A stretch of DNA of 64,000 nt, taken from Tyto alba (taxonomy: Eukaryota; Chordata; Aves; Strigiformes; Tytonidae). Where the stretch lies: contig NW_024881282.1 in assembly GCF_018691265.1 (NCBI RefSeq), forward strand, positions 53,141,122 to 53,205,121, given 5' to 3'. The notes under the pieces were generated by a model. That model was given only the letters and a program-made list of their open reading frames with translations, made no database searches and had not been told where the DNA came from. Positions 54,601 to 64,000 of this stretch are shown piece by piece. The first letter of the stretch is position 1, and every line of letters begins with the position of its first letter. Position numbers and translations under genes: made by a program.

Positions 54601-57600
54601 CAGTCAAAATATATTTAGTAATACCAGCAAGCTGTCACTGTATAAAATACAGGAAGAGATAAAAGAATGAGATATATTTTGCATATTCTTTAGATGATAG
54701 CCACAAAACCTCGATTTATTTTTTACTGAATTCTGCTTTTCTCAAATTATATCATTAAGCGCATAAAGCAGTCTGCTTTCTAAAATGGATTTGAAATAGT
54801 TCACAATGCTACAGAACAAACTTGTATCTTGTTACTCCAAATCAAAATCACAAGAGTAAGAGAAATGTGTGCCTAGAGCCATGTTTGCCATCAGGCCATC
54901 CCTGATTTCTTTCTTTCTGCTTTTCTTTACTGGAGTATTTTATTTAAATTTGGGTTAAAAAGTGTTATTAAAATGAAACCGGTCAGTCATATATCTTACA
55001 AACTAGAAGTACAGCACCATGTACTGCTTTTAGCACGTATCCAACAGAACAATTCATCCTCCCTCAACAGTGCCACAGTCATTCATACTTCTGACCAAAA
55101 TGCATTTCACTCTGCAGTGAATTTTGTTTTCTACAGTAACATCCCTTACCTACCAGTGAGAAGGGTCAACAGCATAATGAGAAACACAGTAAGCTATGAG
55201 GTCATCCCTGGTGACTGTTTTGTTTTATTCCTCCACGTTTACCCTCTCCACCCCGGAGTTCAAACGCAGCAGGCGCTGTGCTGGGCACTGGTGGTCCTGA
55301 AGCACAGGCAAGCCAGGCACAGGCTTCCAAAACTGCCAGAGGGTCCAGCCTCTTTGCTCTGAGCAGAGACCAGGGGCCAGCACAGGCCAAAAATCAGAGG
55401 ATGGCTCCCTCTGTGGTCTGCAAAACTGGCACACACTGAGCTTTCAGATACTGAACATACATGGTTTCAAGCATACAGTTTCTTAAAGAGAACCTGTTTT
55501 TTCCTCCACAGAAGCATACTAAAGCACAATAGACATTTAATCAGAAAACAAAGGATCAAATTTATTGGCCCTGTAATTTGCTAACGAACTCCAAGAAATT
55601 TTAATTTACCACTAAAAAACATACTTGAAAAGTACTTGAACATTTTTTCCATACTTACTTTCTAAAGATTTTATTACTACAGGGCATCATAATGTTCATG
55701 CTGTACATGAAAGAACAGTATAAAGCTTTATGGCACATAACATTATATTACAAGTATATACTTTAATCAGAAAAAAAGTGGAACAAGAAAAACACAAATT
55801 AATAATAATTTTTTGAATATTTTAAAATGAGAGGGTAGTCTACAGAAAATCTAGTTATCAAGGGCTTTAGTGAGCAGAAAAATTCTCTTACATTTTGGGG
55901 TTGAAGGGAATGTGTCCATTTTTTAATGTTCCATCACATTAACTGTGCGGTTTTTTAAAGTTAAGAGGAGAAAACAGATCTTTCCAGTGTTAGCATAACA
56001 GTTTTGTTGAGACTTTTAGAACTAAATACTCTGCAGCTGCACTTCTCATGCTACTCTAAGCAATCACCTTCTCCTGTGCACCCACTTCTACCACCCTCTG
56101 CAGAAACTGGAAATAGGGAACTGTTATAGAAAGGAAAAAAATAATTATCTTACCAGATGACCTCTCCAATTTGATTCGTTATATCCCACACAGGGGTTCC
56201 TACTACTACAAAGGAAACAGTAGAAAGGCAAGAATAAATGGTTGGAGGGAAGAAGACCCATTGCGCTTGCCTTCGGACAGCTGGTGATCAAATAGTGCTT
56301 CAAAGGCACGATTACCAGGAAATTGAAAGTTGCACATTCTACAACAAAAGTTTATTCCTGCATTCTCTCTGTAGTGCTAGTACATTTATACCGAGCAATA
56401 AAAACACTGTCTCAATTTATTCCAAAGCAATCGAAATTATCAGGAGCCACTCAACAAATCCCAGTGGCCTTGGATTAGATCTTAAAGAAAGAACTAACTA
56501 AGTTTTTGGCACTCGAATACATAACTCTGGATTTTCAGAATATAAGCTGAAAATTAACACTAGGTATACATGCTATATTAATAATAAAAAAATCTCACTT
56601 AAAGGGATGTAATATACAAACCTACACATAATCTTCAAAAACCTGCATGCACATGCATGGATATTAGCTTAAGTTTCAAAGTAATGCAGTTTATTGCCTA
56701 TCTCAGTTGTTACTAGCACTTTCTAAACATAATGCCCCATTAATTTAATTGTAAAATGGCACCTGAAATTTGTAAAAACATATGCACATTTAGGATGAAA
56801 TCCCATATCCCTTTCAGTCAATAGGTTTTTACCTAACAGATTGAAGTCAGGACACTCAGACCTTCAGAATTTATAGTCAAATCCTTTAAATACCTGAACA
56901 CATGCAAGATTCAAGTAGTCTCATTTAAAAGGAGACTACAGTATATGCTTAAGTGTTAATGGCACTGAGGACTCAGTTATCAAGCGGGTGTTGAGAAAGA
57001 GTAGGTGAGAAGAAATATGCCTATGCAGCCAAGAACTTTCCTGCTAGTTTTAAGTAAAACAAAGGAACACTTTTAAATACTTAAAGTTTCACAGTCGTAG
57101 ACAAACCCTTAACTAGGCTACATTAGCATACATGCCACTACAGTAAGATTCTTTTAATAAAATTTTTACATGCACCTCAAAGCTCCTACAGGCATTTTTG
57201 TGAAAAGACCATGCTTTATTTACTGTACCTGAACATTTCTGTACCTGTCACGCTGCATGTTAATGAAAAAATAAGACAGGGAACATTAGGTTATTTTCAC
57301 ATGTCCTTCCTAAAGGTATAATTTCTATTAATTTTTACATATGACATTACATAAAGTTTCACTTTAGCAGAACTAACAAAACACTTAAGCCTATCTTTAA
57401 ATGACAACTTTGCCAAGTTAAATAAAAAGGTTTCACTGTGCTGGAAGAAGAGGCTAAACAATTCAAGAGCAACATTTCTCCTCTTTCCCACACACCCTCT
57501 CTGAAACACCAAAAACACAGGTGCTGATAAAGAGGTTTGAGGGGAGTAGGTTTGTTTTTACTAATACTCCTCATCTTGAATCAACTCCATACAAAGGAGT

Positions 57601-60600
57601 TATGCACTGCTAATGATGCTCTGGGAAGACAACTGCATATGCTGTCTACAGCTTCCAGTGAGAAGAATTTCCACTTCTAGCATCTCCCTTACAACCATAT
57701 GAAAGCACAGAGTTAAACACAGCAGGCACACCAAAAAATTCAACTTGGGCTTTCTGTGAATTAAAGCTGAAAAAGCCTGGCAGACAACCTACCATAAGGG
57801 TGCCACACCAGCACACAAAGCTGAGGCTACGGCAGCATACCTCCCTGAGCTAGCTGAACTTTCCCTGTTCCCAGGTGCCACTAACATCACTGGAAGATGG
57901 TCATATCTAAGGAATAGCATAGCCTGGCCACTTGACTTTAAATCAGGTGCGAGGGCTTAACTGAAATACTGCCCACATTAATGAAATAAACTACTTGCAG
58001 TAGTACACACGTACACAGAAAGTACTTACGTCGTTTCTGGGAAACTGCCTGTAAACAAGCGGTGACAATATCGCAGTTCTTCTGGACTTTATGTACAAGT
58101 CTGTCTTTCTGCTTCAAGAGTCGAAGCAACTTTGCTGACTGAACAGAAATTCTGTAATTCAGTTCTCGTTTTATAGCTGTTAATTCATCGACATCTGCCA
58201 ATAAGCGGACAAAAATAACTTCAGTACAGGCCAAAAGATTCACAAACAGCTTACTGTAGTTGACATCCAAAGGAACTTGCCCCGTGGACATTTCCATACA
58301 CAAATGTTCTATAAATTACAAGTTCTACTGACTGGGATAATTCGCAATTATAAACATTTTCAGGATCTGAACGAAAGTCTTTAATTTTCTTTTAAACTAA
58401 AGTACTTCAACTTACTGCACAGTGTATAATTTTACTGTTATAAATTGGAAACATTGTGACAGATGTAGCCAGAATATACCTATAGGAGTACAACCAGGGG
58501 GTAGATTTTAAATACAGTACCATCCAGAAGCTGCCTGTGGAAAACGTGCATGGGGAATAAGCAAATGGTAACAGGCAAAAGAACATGTTCAAGAAGCTGC
58601 CTGCTAAGTTAGAAATGCAACTCCAGAATGAGCTTTAAGTGGGAAACTCTTTCCACTAAGATGCAAACTAGGTGGCTTCAGTCAATGGCCTCAGCTATTT
58701 CCACTGGCCAGTCACAGTGCCACCAGACCCCCTTAGTTCACCAAAATGTCTCAGCTTATTTCTAATATTTCTGTTGTCCCCTATGTGGTGAGCTTCAGGA
58801 CCAGGAGAAAAGGGAGTTGTTGGAGAGATGACTTAAGTCAATTAAATGTTTTAAGTCCTCTGCTCTGTTGTTAGAGGCACACCCCACCAGCGAAAGCTTG
58901 AGTCTTGCCTATCACATGCTGCCCTCATCAGCTCTTCCCTGCAATAGCCGGGTATGGCTGGCCACCAGCATCTAAACAGCTGTCTGTTCCCTGTGGCTGT
59001 TTTCAAATCCTATCACTTTCTATCCAACCACCCCTCCCACCCCCTCCCGATGCTGGAAAACAAGTCAATTCAAAAAAACCCCATACTTTGGTAAGCTGAT
59101 CCAATGAGAAAAACATTTCTCTATCCAGGAAAAGCTACTATTAGTGGGATGGTAAACAGCTCAGCTCAGACAGCAAAAATTTTTCAGTAATTCTGGAGAG
59201 GTTAAAGAAAAGGACAAATCAGGCTGAAATGACAATCAATCATGGGAGAGTAAAGAACAAGGTATAACTGCATGGGAGGGGAGCCACTGGTAAAACAGTC
59301 CTGTATTTTATAGGCACTACCCTGTTTCAGCACCTGCTGCTCAGCTGGAACTCCCAATCACTTGTACCAGGTAAGGTGATTTAAAACCACATCTATGGAT
59401 TCTGAGAGGAAAAAAAAAAAAAAAAAAGTTCTATTCTTTCTGACTTGTACAGTCACTACAAAAGTAGTGAATGGAATTTTATTTTTTCCCACTCGTGCCA
59501 GTTATCTGCTCCTGTAAAAACAATTAGCTTTGTATTGAAATCAATGACTTTAAATTCTACAAAACATATTCCCAAACAAGCAAATTTCTTGTTGAGTCCC
59601 AGATCGCCACAGGATACACAGAAGTTGAGCTACAGCCTGTAACATCAGATGGCATATAGTCTCATTAAGAAGCCAAACACGGAAGCAGAAGGCTGTTTGC
59701 ACAGGTCTGAAAAACAGGCACGTTTATTCACCTCTTGTTTTTCCCTTGTCAAAAACAAGAATGATTTAATATCGGGAGACAAGAGGCCTTTGTACAGCCC
59801 TCCTCAGCAGGTCAACTTCAAATGGCAAGTCTCAATCTATCACAGACACGCAGCAACAGGGCTGCTTGGCCTCCATTAGAATTCTTCGATAGTTTCATTT
59901 GGATTTTAATTATTTGACTATTGCATTTACATTTTTTTATTACACCATTTTTTTTTTCCTGGAAGACAAGTTCACCTGCAAATAAACTTTACAACTACCT
60001 CTTATGACACAGTGTGTGTAGCATGTCTTCTAGCTTAAGAAAGGACTTAGCTTAAAAACAAGGAAAGAAAATAGAAAACTAGTCATTGATTCATTACTGT
60101 AAGTGAACAAAAGCACTGAACTTACAGCAGTGCAGAAGCTTGTGCAATTTCACTGAAACACTAGTAGCAGGTGACCCCATTTTTGTTCCTATGGCACCTA
60201 AAACGAGGGAAGGAGGGAGGGAACAGCACATGATGCCTTGGTTTGGAGGAGATACCAGCTAACTGCGCACGGGAAGCTTCTGGGAGAGATGGCCGTACAT
60301 AACGGCTACTGTAACAAAGGAAGGAGGACATATACGCACATATAGATGTGGGTGCAGGCGTGCACAGGCAGGGAGGCAGGAGAGAGGGGACTATAACTTT
60401 CAAGCAGGACTCTCTGGGAGGCACAGAGGAGGAAAGCGAGGCGACAGCGGCAGCTCGCAGGAGGCGCAGGGCCGGGCCGGGCCATACCTTTCAGCCGCAG
60501 GTACTTGACCTGGCTCGGCCGCTGCCGCAGCTCCCGGAGGACGGGGGAGCGGGCGCTGCCCGAGGGGGCGGCCGCCTCGGCAGCGGCGCTGTAGAGCTCG

Positions 60601-60740
60601 GTGAGCAGCCCGCTCACCAGCGACGAGGTGCGGCTGGACCGGCCGCCGCCAGGCCCTTCCTCGTCGTCGTCCTCCTCCTCGGCCAGGCTGTCGGCGCTGC
60701 TGCCCGCCCGGCCGCCCGCCCCGAGCTCCGCCACCTCCAT
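5958..60740 (-). CDS. TBC1D30: TBC1D30, TBC-domain Rab GTPase-activating protein (spliced, complete CDS)
   Basis: The coding sequence is read on the minus strand through exons 1A, 2 and 3 to 13, with all phases matching. It totals 2544 nt, or 847 residues plus a TGA stop. TBC proteins speed GTP hydrolysis by Rab GTPases; the mammalian protein has been linked to Rab8 and to control of primary cilium formation (literature knowledge, not visible here). Visible parts of the long form are an acidic, Ser/Gly-rich N terminus, a basic helical stretch in exon 2, and a TBC domain at about residues 170-390. The TBC domain carries an RRKVW motif, an IDWDKTMR arginine-finger motif (Arg about 204) and a GYCQGFN glutamine-finger motif (Gln about 264). 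After it come an acidic linker, a lysine/glutamine-rich helix in exon 12 and a long Ser-rich C-terminal region ending NTGTRKR. An alternative first exon (1B) gives a predicted 761-residue form. Conservation with human TBC1D30, compared from memory, is very high in the TBC domain. Both catalytic fingers are kept, so activity is expected. Confidence 0.95.
6740..8288 (-). other. TBC1D30: TBC1D30 intron 12
   Basis: This is a GT-AG intron of about 1.5 kb. It contains an A-rich low-complexity run near 6870-6897. No other feature could be identified. Confidence 0.85.
8289..8495 (-). CDS. TBC1D30: TBC1D30 coding exon 12
   Basis: This 207-nt exon begins DQNEEQSLGSSNIAELSPGA. It continues into SEYHAAFNSMMMERMTTDIN and a basic KKKQQQQ stretch, ending VYIRA. 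The MMMERMTTDINALKKQY region is likely a helix or short coiled coil. The borders are CATGCAG and GTAACA. It starts in phase 1 and ends in phase 1. Confidence 0.94.
8496..10128 (-). other. TBC1D30: TBC1D30 intron 11
   Basis: This is a GT-AG intron of about 1.6 kb. Short open frames occur near 9.2-10.0 kb, but none resembles a known protein. I see no mobile element. Confidence 0.85.
10129..10268 (-). CDS. TBC1D30: TBC1D30 coding exon 11
   Basis: This 140-nt exon includes TRDSDEENDLDDEDSIANAI followed by GCLGPLSGFLAPELQKYQKQ. The acidic DSDEEND...DDED stretch is a conserved linker. It is separated from exon 10 by an intron of only 173 bp. The borders are TGACAG and GTAATA. Confidence 0.94.
10442..10554 (-). 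CDS. TBC1D30: TBC1D30 coding exon 10
   Basis: This 113-nt exon begins TVYTMAQFPFPQLAELREKY and ends PFPAAVKSTSLSG, in phase 2. The acceptor CCCTAG follows a pyrimidine-rich run and the donor is GTAAGT. The sequence is strongly conserved just after the TBC domain. Confidence 0.94.
11171..11306. repeat. G/T-rich low-complexity tract
   Basis: The plus strand is almost free of C and A. It has T runs with scattered G, then GGGGGGG and GGGAGGAGGGAGGG blocks. It is a simple-sequence tract within intron 9. The G blocks could form a quadruplex on the plus strand. Confidence 0.75.
12300..12570 (-). mobile_element. Probable old, degenerate CR1 LINE fragment
   Basis: Read on the minus strand, the segment contains a block resembling the CR1 3' region around the conserved words for 'TTCACTGTGAGGGTGACT' and 'GGAACAGGTTGCC'. 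Here it is seen as GTTTCACTTAAAGGGTAACT and GGAACAGGTTACCT. Divergence is high, so the limits are approximate. It is much older than the copy at 27.3-28.1 kb. Confidence 0.4.
16181..16286 (-). CDS. TBC1D30: TBC1D30 coding exon 9
   Basis: This 106-nt exon reads QIERCETADEFYSTMGKLTQ, then EMLEDSLIDSNELMQ. It is the last helical part of the TBC domain. The borders are ATGTAG and GTGAGT. It starts in phase 2 and ends in phase 0. Confidence 0.94.
16287..19260 (-). other. TBC1D30: TBC1D30 intron 8
   Basis: This intron of about 3.0 kb contains a G/T-rich low-complexity block at 16896-17015 and an otherwise AT-rich sequence. No exon or mobile element was identified. Confidence 0.8.
16896..17015. repeat. 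G/T-rich low-complexity tract
   Basis: The plus strand consists largely of TTTTGG-like and GGGGTTTT-like words with poly(T) runs. It resembles the tract at 11.2 kb in composition. It lies within intron 8. Confidence 0.7.
19261..19429 (-). CDS. TBC1D30: TBC1D30 coding exon 8
   Basis: This 169-nt exon begins GGYEPPLTNVFTMQWFLTLF and includes LKIWDSVFFEGSEIILRVAL, the conserved C-terminal half of the TBC fold. It ends within the Glu codon of AKLGE, in phase 2. The borders are TTTCAG and GTAAGT. Confidence 0.95.
19430..20855 (-). other. TBC1D30: TBC1D30 intron 7
   Basis: This GT-AG intron of about 1.4 kb is AT-rich, with a short TAAATAAATA run near 19440. Nothing else was identified. Confidence 0.8.
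20856..21024 (-). CDS. TBC1D30: TBC1D30 coding exon 7
   Basis: This 169-nt exon begins IMIYLIDKVLPDSYFVNNLR and ends NRESGG with one extra base. It forms central TBC-domain helices and contains DMAVFRDLLRMKLPELSQHL. The borders are CCACAG and GTAGGT. Confidence 0.95.
21025..24498 (-). other. TBC1D30: TBC1D30 intron 6
   Basis: This intron of about 3.5 kb has open frames on both strands at 22.8-23.5 kb that show no recognisable protein. An A run lies at 24300-24315. No exon or mobile element was recognised. Confidence 0.8.
24499..24684 (-). CDS. TBC1D30: TBC1D30 coding exon 6 (glutamine-finger motif)
   Basis: This 62-codon exon begins DLHRTGCSSYCGQEAEQDRV and includes RWNKSVGYCQGFNILAALIL. 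The YCQ triplet is the glutamine finger of TBC domains (about residue 264). The acceptor TTTAAAG lies behind a long pyrimidine tract interrupted by A residues. The donor is GTGAGT. Both ends are phase 0. Confidence 0.96.
24685..25846 (-). other. TBC1D30: TBC1D30 intron 5
   Basis: This intron of about 1.2 kb begins, on the exon 6 side, with a purine-rich plus-strand tract (24690-24765). This is the pyrimidine tract of the exon 6 acceptor. The rest is AT-rich without identifiable features. Confidence 0.8.
25847..25972 (-). CDS. TBC1D30: TBC1D30 coding exon 5 (arginine-finger motif)
   Basis: This 42-codon exon begins VWLTLADQYLHSIAIDWDKT and ends SMGIQIVK. It holds the IDWDKTMR segment with the probable catalytic arginine (about residue 204 of the long form, 118 of the short form). 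The borders are CTAG at the acceptor and GTAGCC at the donor, both phase 0. Confidence 0.95.
25973..29111 (-). other. TBC1D30: TBC1D30 intron 4
   Basis: This intron of about 3.1 kb contains the CR1 fragment at 27.3-28.1 kb, inserted opposite to the gene's direction. The flanking sequence shows no exon. Confidence 0.85.
27305..28128 (+). mobile_element. 5'-truncated CR1 LINE (chicken repeat 1 family)
   Basis: The plus strand reads like the last part of a CR1 reverse-transcriptase ORF followed by the CR1 3' tail. Recognisable peptide words are HTLSKSADD, RIKGLDHLSYEERL, LFSLEKRRIREYLVNLYKYL, KGGYKEDGARLFS and LKHRRFCPNIRK. The end, CCATTCTGTGGTTCTGTGAT, is the typical CR1 terminus with short TTCTGTG-like repeats instead of poly(A). 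The copy lacks the 5' part, has frameshifts and an internal deletion near 27560, and cannot be active. It marks the genome as avian or reptilian. The 166-codon open frame at 27495-27995 is a relic of this element, not a gene. Confidence 0.93.
29112..29177 (-). CDS. TBC1D30: TBC1D30 coding exon 4
   Basis: This 22-codon exon runs from a TTTTAG acceptor to a GTAGGT donor. It reads WHDALKAVARLPTG, then IPKEWRRK. The start of the TBC domain (GIPKEWRRKVW) is split across exons 4 and 5. The second residue is His where the human protein, as I recall it, has Tyr. Confidence 0.94.
29178..29575 (-). other. TBC1D30: TBC1D30 intron 3
   Basis: This is a GT-AG intron of 398 bp. I see nothing else in it. 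Confidence 0.85.
29576..29637 (-). CDS. TBC1D30: TBC1D30 coding exon 3
   Basis: This 62-nt exon is the common joining point for exon 2 and exon 1B. Its first two bases complete either CGG (Arg, from exon 2) or GGG (Gly, from exon 1B). It then reads VDTKLKFTLEPSLGQNGFQQ and ends in phase 0 at a GTAATT donor. The match to human is essentially complete. Confidence 0.94.
30591..30626. repeat. Poly(A) tract
   Basis: There are 27 uninterrupted A, one G, then eight A. No LINE or retrocopy body could be recognised 5' of it, so I call it a simple homopolymer. Confidence 0.85.
35411..35426. repeat. G16 homopolymer at the exon 1B donor
   Basis: There are sixteen G in a row on the plus strand, ten bases beyond the GT donor of exon 1B (a C run in the pre-mRNA). 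The length is prone to sequencing error. Confidence 0.9.
35438..35597 (-). CDS. TBC1D30: TBC1D30 alternative first coding exon 1B (short isoform)
   Basis: The ATG at 35597 opens a 53-codon exon beginning MRQDRLTGSLRRGGRCLKRQ and ending RLLCTLEP plus one base before a GTAACC donor. It is nearly identical to the N terminus I recall for the shorter human isoform. The phase-1 end fits the exon 3 acceptor exactly, giving a predicted 761-residue protein. The segment is Arg/Lys-rich and has several cysteines. It lies within its own CpG island in intron 2, so it implies an internal promoter. A short upstream reading frame precedes it. Confidence 0.9.
35652..35675 (-). CDS. Possible upstream ORF before exon 1B (7 residues)
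   Basis: Read on the minus strand, an ATG at 35675 with G at -3 starts MPPAPPP and stops at TAG (35654-35652), 54 nt before the exon 1B ATG. It matters only if the transcription start lies upstream of 35675, which is unknown. Confidence 0.3.
   Translation of the reverse strand: MPPAPPP
35761..35895. repeat. Polypurine tract with poly(A) and poly(G) runs
   Basis: The plus strand is almost purely A and G, with A runs of 21, 18 and 12 bases and a G run of about 13. It lies directly upstream of promoter 1B as read on the minus strand. Such tracts can form triplex DNA or quadruplexes; here that is inference from composition. Confidence 0.85.
43511..43535. repeat. Poly(T) tract
   Basis: Twenty-five uninterrupted T on the plus strand within the large intron. 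It is not linked to a recognisable retroelement. Confidence 0.85.
52889..53542. mobile_element. Degenerate LTR-type avian repeat (probable solo LTR)
   Basis: The segment from TATCATGGTTTGAGCCCAGA through AACTGAGCACCACGCAGTCA, then the C-rich CACCCCTCCCTTCTTCCCGG block and GGAGACAGTCCTCCATGAAC, resembles an interspersed LTR family I know from bird genomes. The family name is uncertain. A 9-bp inverted pair (ACAGGGTAT at 52893, ATACCCTGT at 53534) marks the likely edges, and TGTT precedes the left one. No gag, pol or env frame is present. The 95-codon open frame at 53160-53447 is part of the repeat and not a gene. Confidence 0.6.
58030..58194 (-). CDS. TBC1D30: TBC1D30 coding exon 2
   Basis: This 165-nt exon has a TTGGCAG acceptor and a GTAAGT donor, entering and leaving in phase 1. 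It encodes DVDELTAIKREL, then a basic, heptad-like stretch with SAKLLRLLKQKDRL, and ends ACLQAVSQKR. This matches the region before the TBC domain of the long mammalian isoform. It is absent from the form started at exon 1B. A short coiled coil is likely from the leucine and charge spacing. Confidence 0.92.
58195..60487 (-). other. TBC1D30: TBC1D30 intron 1 (long isoform)
   Basis: This is a GT-AG intron of about 2.3 kb. It holds poly(A) at 59411-59427, and its upstream end lies in the CpG island. Short open frames are present without recognisable products. Confidence 0.85.
60488..60740 (-). CDS. TBC1D30: TBC1D30 coding exon 1A (long-isoform start)
   Basis: The ATG at 60740-60738 has A at -3 and G at +4, a strong start context. 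The exon encodes 84 residues beginning MEVAELGAGG, with an acidic run (EEEDDDEE) and then RSSRTSSLVSGLLTELYS, which closely resembles the human N-terminal segment RTSRTASLVSGLLNELYS. It ends in phase 1 after YLRLK at a GTATGG donor. The frame stays open upstream but contains no ATG there. The N terminus is shorter than I recall for the human long form, so a further upstream non-AUG start is possible but unsupported. Confidence 0.85.
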
Positions 60741-60805
60741 CTTCCCCGGCCGCCTGGCAGCGCCGCCGAGTTCCGGGCTCGGCCCGTTCCACAGCGATAC
60801 ATCGC

Positions 60806-60818
60806 GGGGGGGGGGGGG
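60806..60818. repeat. G13 homopolymer upstream of TBC1D30 exon 1A
   Basis: Thirteen G in a row on the plus strand, about 66 bp upstream of the TBC1D30 long-isoform start codon. It would be a C run in any 5' UTR that includes it. Confidence 0.85.
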
Positions 60819-61149
60819 TGTGGAGGCGGTCAGGGGAAGAGGGCGGGAGAGCCCAAGCCGGCAGGACGCTCCCCGCCAAGCAGGAGCAGCGCGCCCGGCT
60901 CGGCTCCCTCCCCACGCACCGCGCTGCGTGGTAGAGGCCGGCGGCGGCGGCGGGCGGGGCTGCACCTGCTGAGGGGCGGCCGCGCCTCAGGGCGGTAACC
61001 GCGGGGCCGGCCCCCGGGCCTGTGGGGGTCCCCGAAGACCGAGGCAAGGGCGTGAGGGTGTACAGGGCGTAGCTTCCGTGATGTGACGGCCGAGGCTGCG
61101 GTTGGGCTGCTGGAAGTCACCGCGGAAAACAACGTGAAAATCGGAGCCG

Positions 61150-61157
61150 CTGATTGG
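61150..61157 (-). promoter_or_regulatory. CCAAT box (CCAATCAG on minus strand)
   Basis: CTGATTGG on the plus strand is the canonical NF-Y site CCAATCAG read toward TBC1D30, about 410 bp before its start codon. It is a motif match only. Confidence 0.45.
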
Positions 61158-61618
61158 GGCTTGCGCGGCCACCGGAGCCGGGCGCGCCTGGGGTCTGGCT
61201 GGCGGCCCCGCGCACCCGCGCTGCGGTCGTCGCGGGTGCCTGAAGAGCCCCGCCGCGCCCGCGCTGCGCTCCTCATCTCTTTCCGTCTTTCCCCGAGATC
61301 GGTGAAATGTTTTCCTTCCAGCCGAGAGTGAATTGGCTGGGGCGCGCGACGGCGATGGCGCTGCAAAGCGGGCCAGACGTGGCAGCCCCGGCTGACCAAC
61401 GTCAGGAATCCGACAGCGAAACGCAGCATTTTGCCACCGAAAAAAAAAAAAAAAACAAAACAAAACCAAACCAAACCACCCATCTCCCGAACAAAACCGC
61501 TGCGCCGCCCGCCCTCACAGGCACCGGCGAGAGGCGGCCCCCACGGCAACGGCTCGGGGAAGTGGGCGGGGACACGCCGGGGGGGGGGGCGGGGCTTCCC
61601 GCCGCGGCGGCCGCCCGG

Positions 61619-61628
61619 GCCACGTGAC
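61619..61628 (+). promoter_or_regulatory. CLEAR-like E-box before GNS
   Basis: GCCACGTGAC matches the lysosomal-gene CLEAR element GTCACGTGAC at nine of ten bases, about 170 bp before the GNS start codon. The TFEB/TFE3 factors that bind this motif drive lysosomal genes, and GNS is a lysosomal enzyme, so the site is functionally plausible. It is not proven by sequence. Confidence 0.55.
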
Positions 61629-61632
61629 GCCG

Positions 61633-61654
61633 CCCCCCCCCCCCCCCCCCCCCC
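61633..61654. repeat. C22 homopolymer in the GNS promoter
   Basis: There are twenty-two C in a row, five bases after the CACGTGAC site and about 140 bp before the GNS start codon. It could form a quadruplex on the minus strand. Its exact length is uncertain in any sequencing method. Confidence 0.9.
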
Positions 61655-61795
61655 GCCGCTTTCCCGGGTCATATGCCGGGGGCGGGGCGGGCCCGCGCGC
61701 TGCTCCCCGCAGCTCCGCTGTCGGCCGCGCCGTCTCTCGGGGCCGAGCGGCACCGGCAATCCTCCGTGCCCCCCGTCCGTCCCCGCTGCCGCGCC

Positions 61796-64000
<2,205 letters not shown>

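Larger units (their letters stand above)
35896..58029 (-). other. TBC1D30: TBC1D30 intron 2, part between exons 2 and 1B
   Basis: About 22 kb of mostly AT-rich sequence. It contains a T25 run at 43511-43535, an A16-type run near 42400, a GC-richer patch at 47.1-47.5 kb, a GC-richer patch at 55.2-55.4 kb, and an LTR-like repeat at 52.9-53.5 kb. Scattered open frames of 60-135 codons on both strands, for example 38046-38276, 49381-49788 and 54973-55362, show no recognised family. No confident exon was found. Confidence 0.75.

Noticed and set aside
60741..60965. N-terminal extension of TBC1D30 upstream of 60740
   Set aside because: The frame is open, but it begins with GTG rather than ATG and its translation is Pro/Arg-rich without similarity. 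The ATG at 60740 has a strong context.

Overview
This is a piece of a vertebrate nuclear genome, most likely from a bird. The evidence is interrupted genes with GT-AG introns, CpG-island promoters, a chicken-repeat-1 (CR1) LINE fragment near 27.3-28.1 kb with the typical CR1 3' end, and an LTR-type repeat near 52.9-53.5 kb that resembles a family I know from bird genomes. The species cannot be fixed from sequence alone.

Two protein-coding genes are present, arranged head to head. TBC1D30, a TBC-domain Rab GTPase-activating protein, lies on the minus strand and is complete for coding sequence, from a start codon at 60740 to a stop at 5958. I could place every exon with GT-AG borders and continuous reading phase. 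Exons 1A, 2 and 3-13 give a predicted 847-residue protein. A second first exon (1B, start codon 35597) sits in its own CpG island inside the 28-kb second intron. Spliced to exon 3, it gives a 761-residue form that differs only in its N terminus. GNS (lysosomal N-acetylglucosamine-6-sulfatase) begins on the plus strand at 61796. Only its first three coding exons (135 residues, including the CCPSR sulfatase motif) lie in the window; the rest continues beyond 64000.

Layout: 1 to about 3.0 kb is intergenic sequence with no gene I recognise. About 3.0-5.96 kb is probably TBC1D30 3' untranslated sequence. 5.96-29.6 kb holds exons 13 to 3. 29.6-58.0 kb is the large intron, with exon 1B and its CpG island at 34.7-35.7 kb. 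58.0-60.7 kb holds exons 2 and 1A. 60.4-62.3 kb is a CpG island that serves as a shared, divergent TBC1D30/GNS promoter. 61.8-64.0 kb is the start of GNS.

I see no operon, CRISPR array, phage or other exotic system. Points of interest are the two alternative TBC1D30 N termini, which join a shared acceptor and change one split codon; a CLEAR-like CACGTG site before GNS; small upstream start codons; a long purine tract by promoter 1B; and the decayed repeats. Homology statements rest on remembered family sequences, not on a database search.
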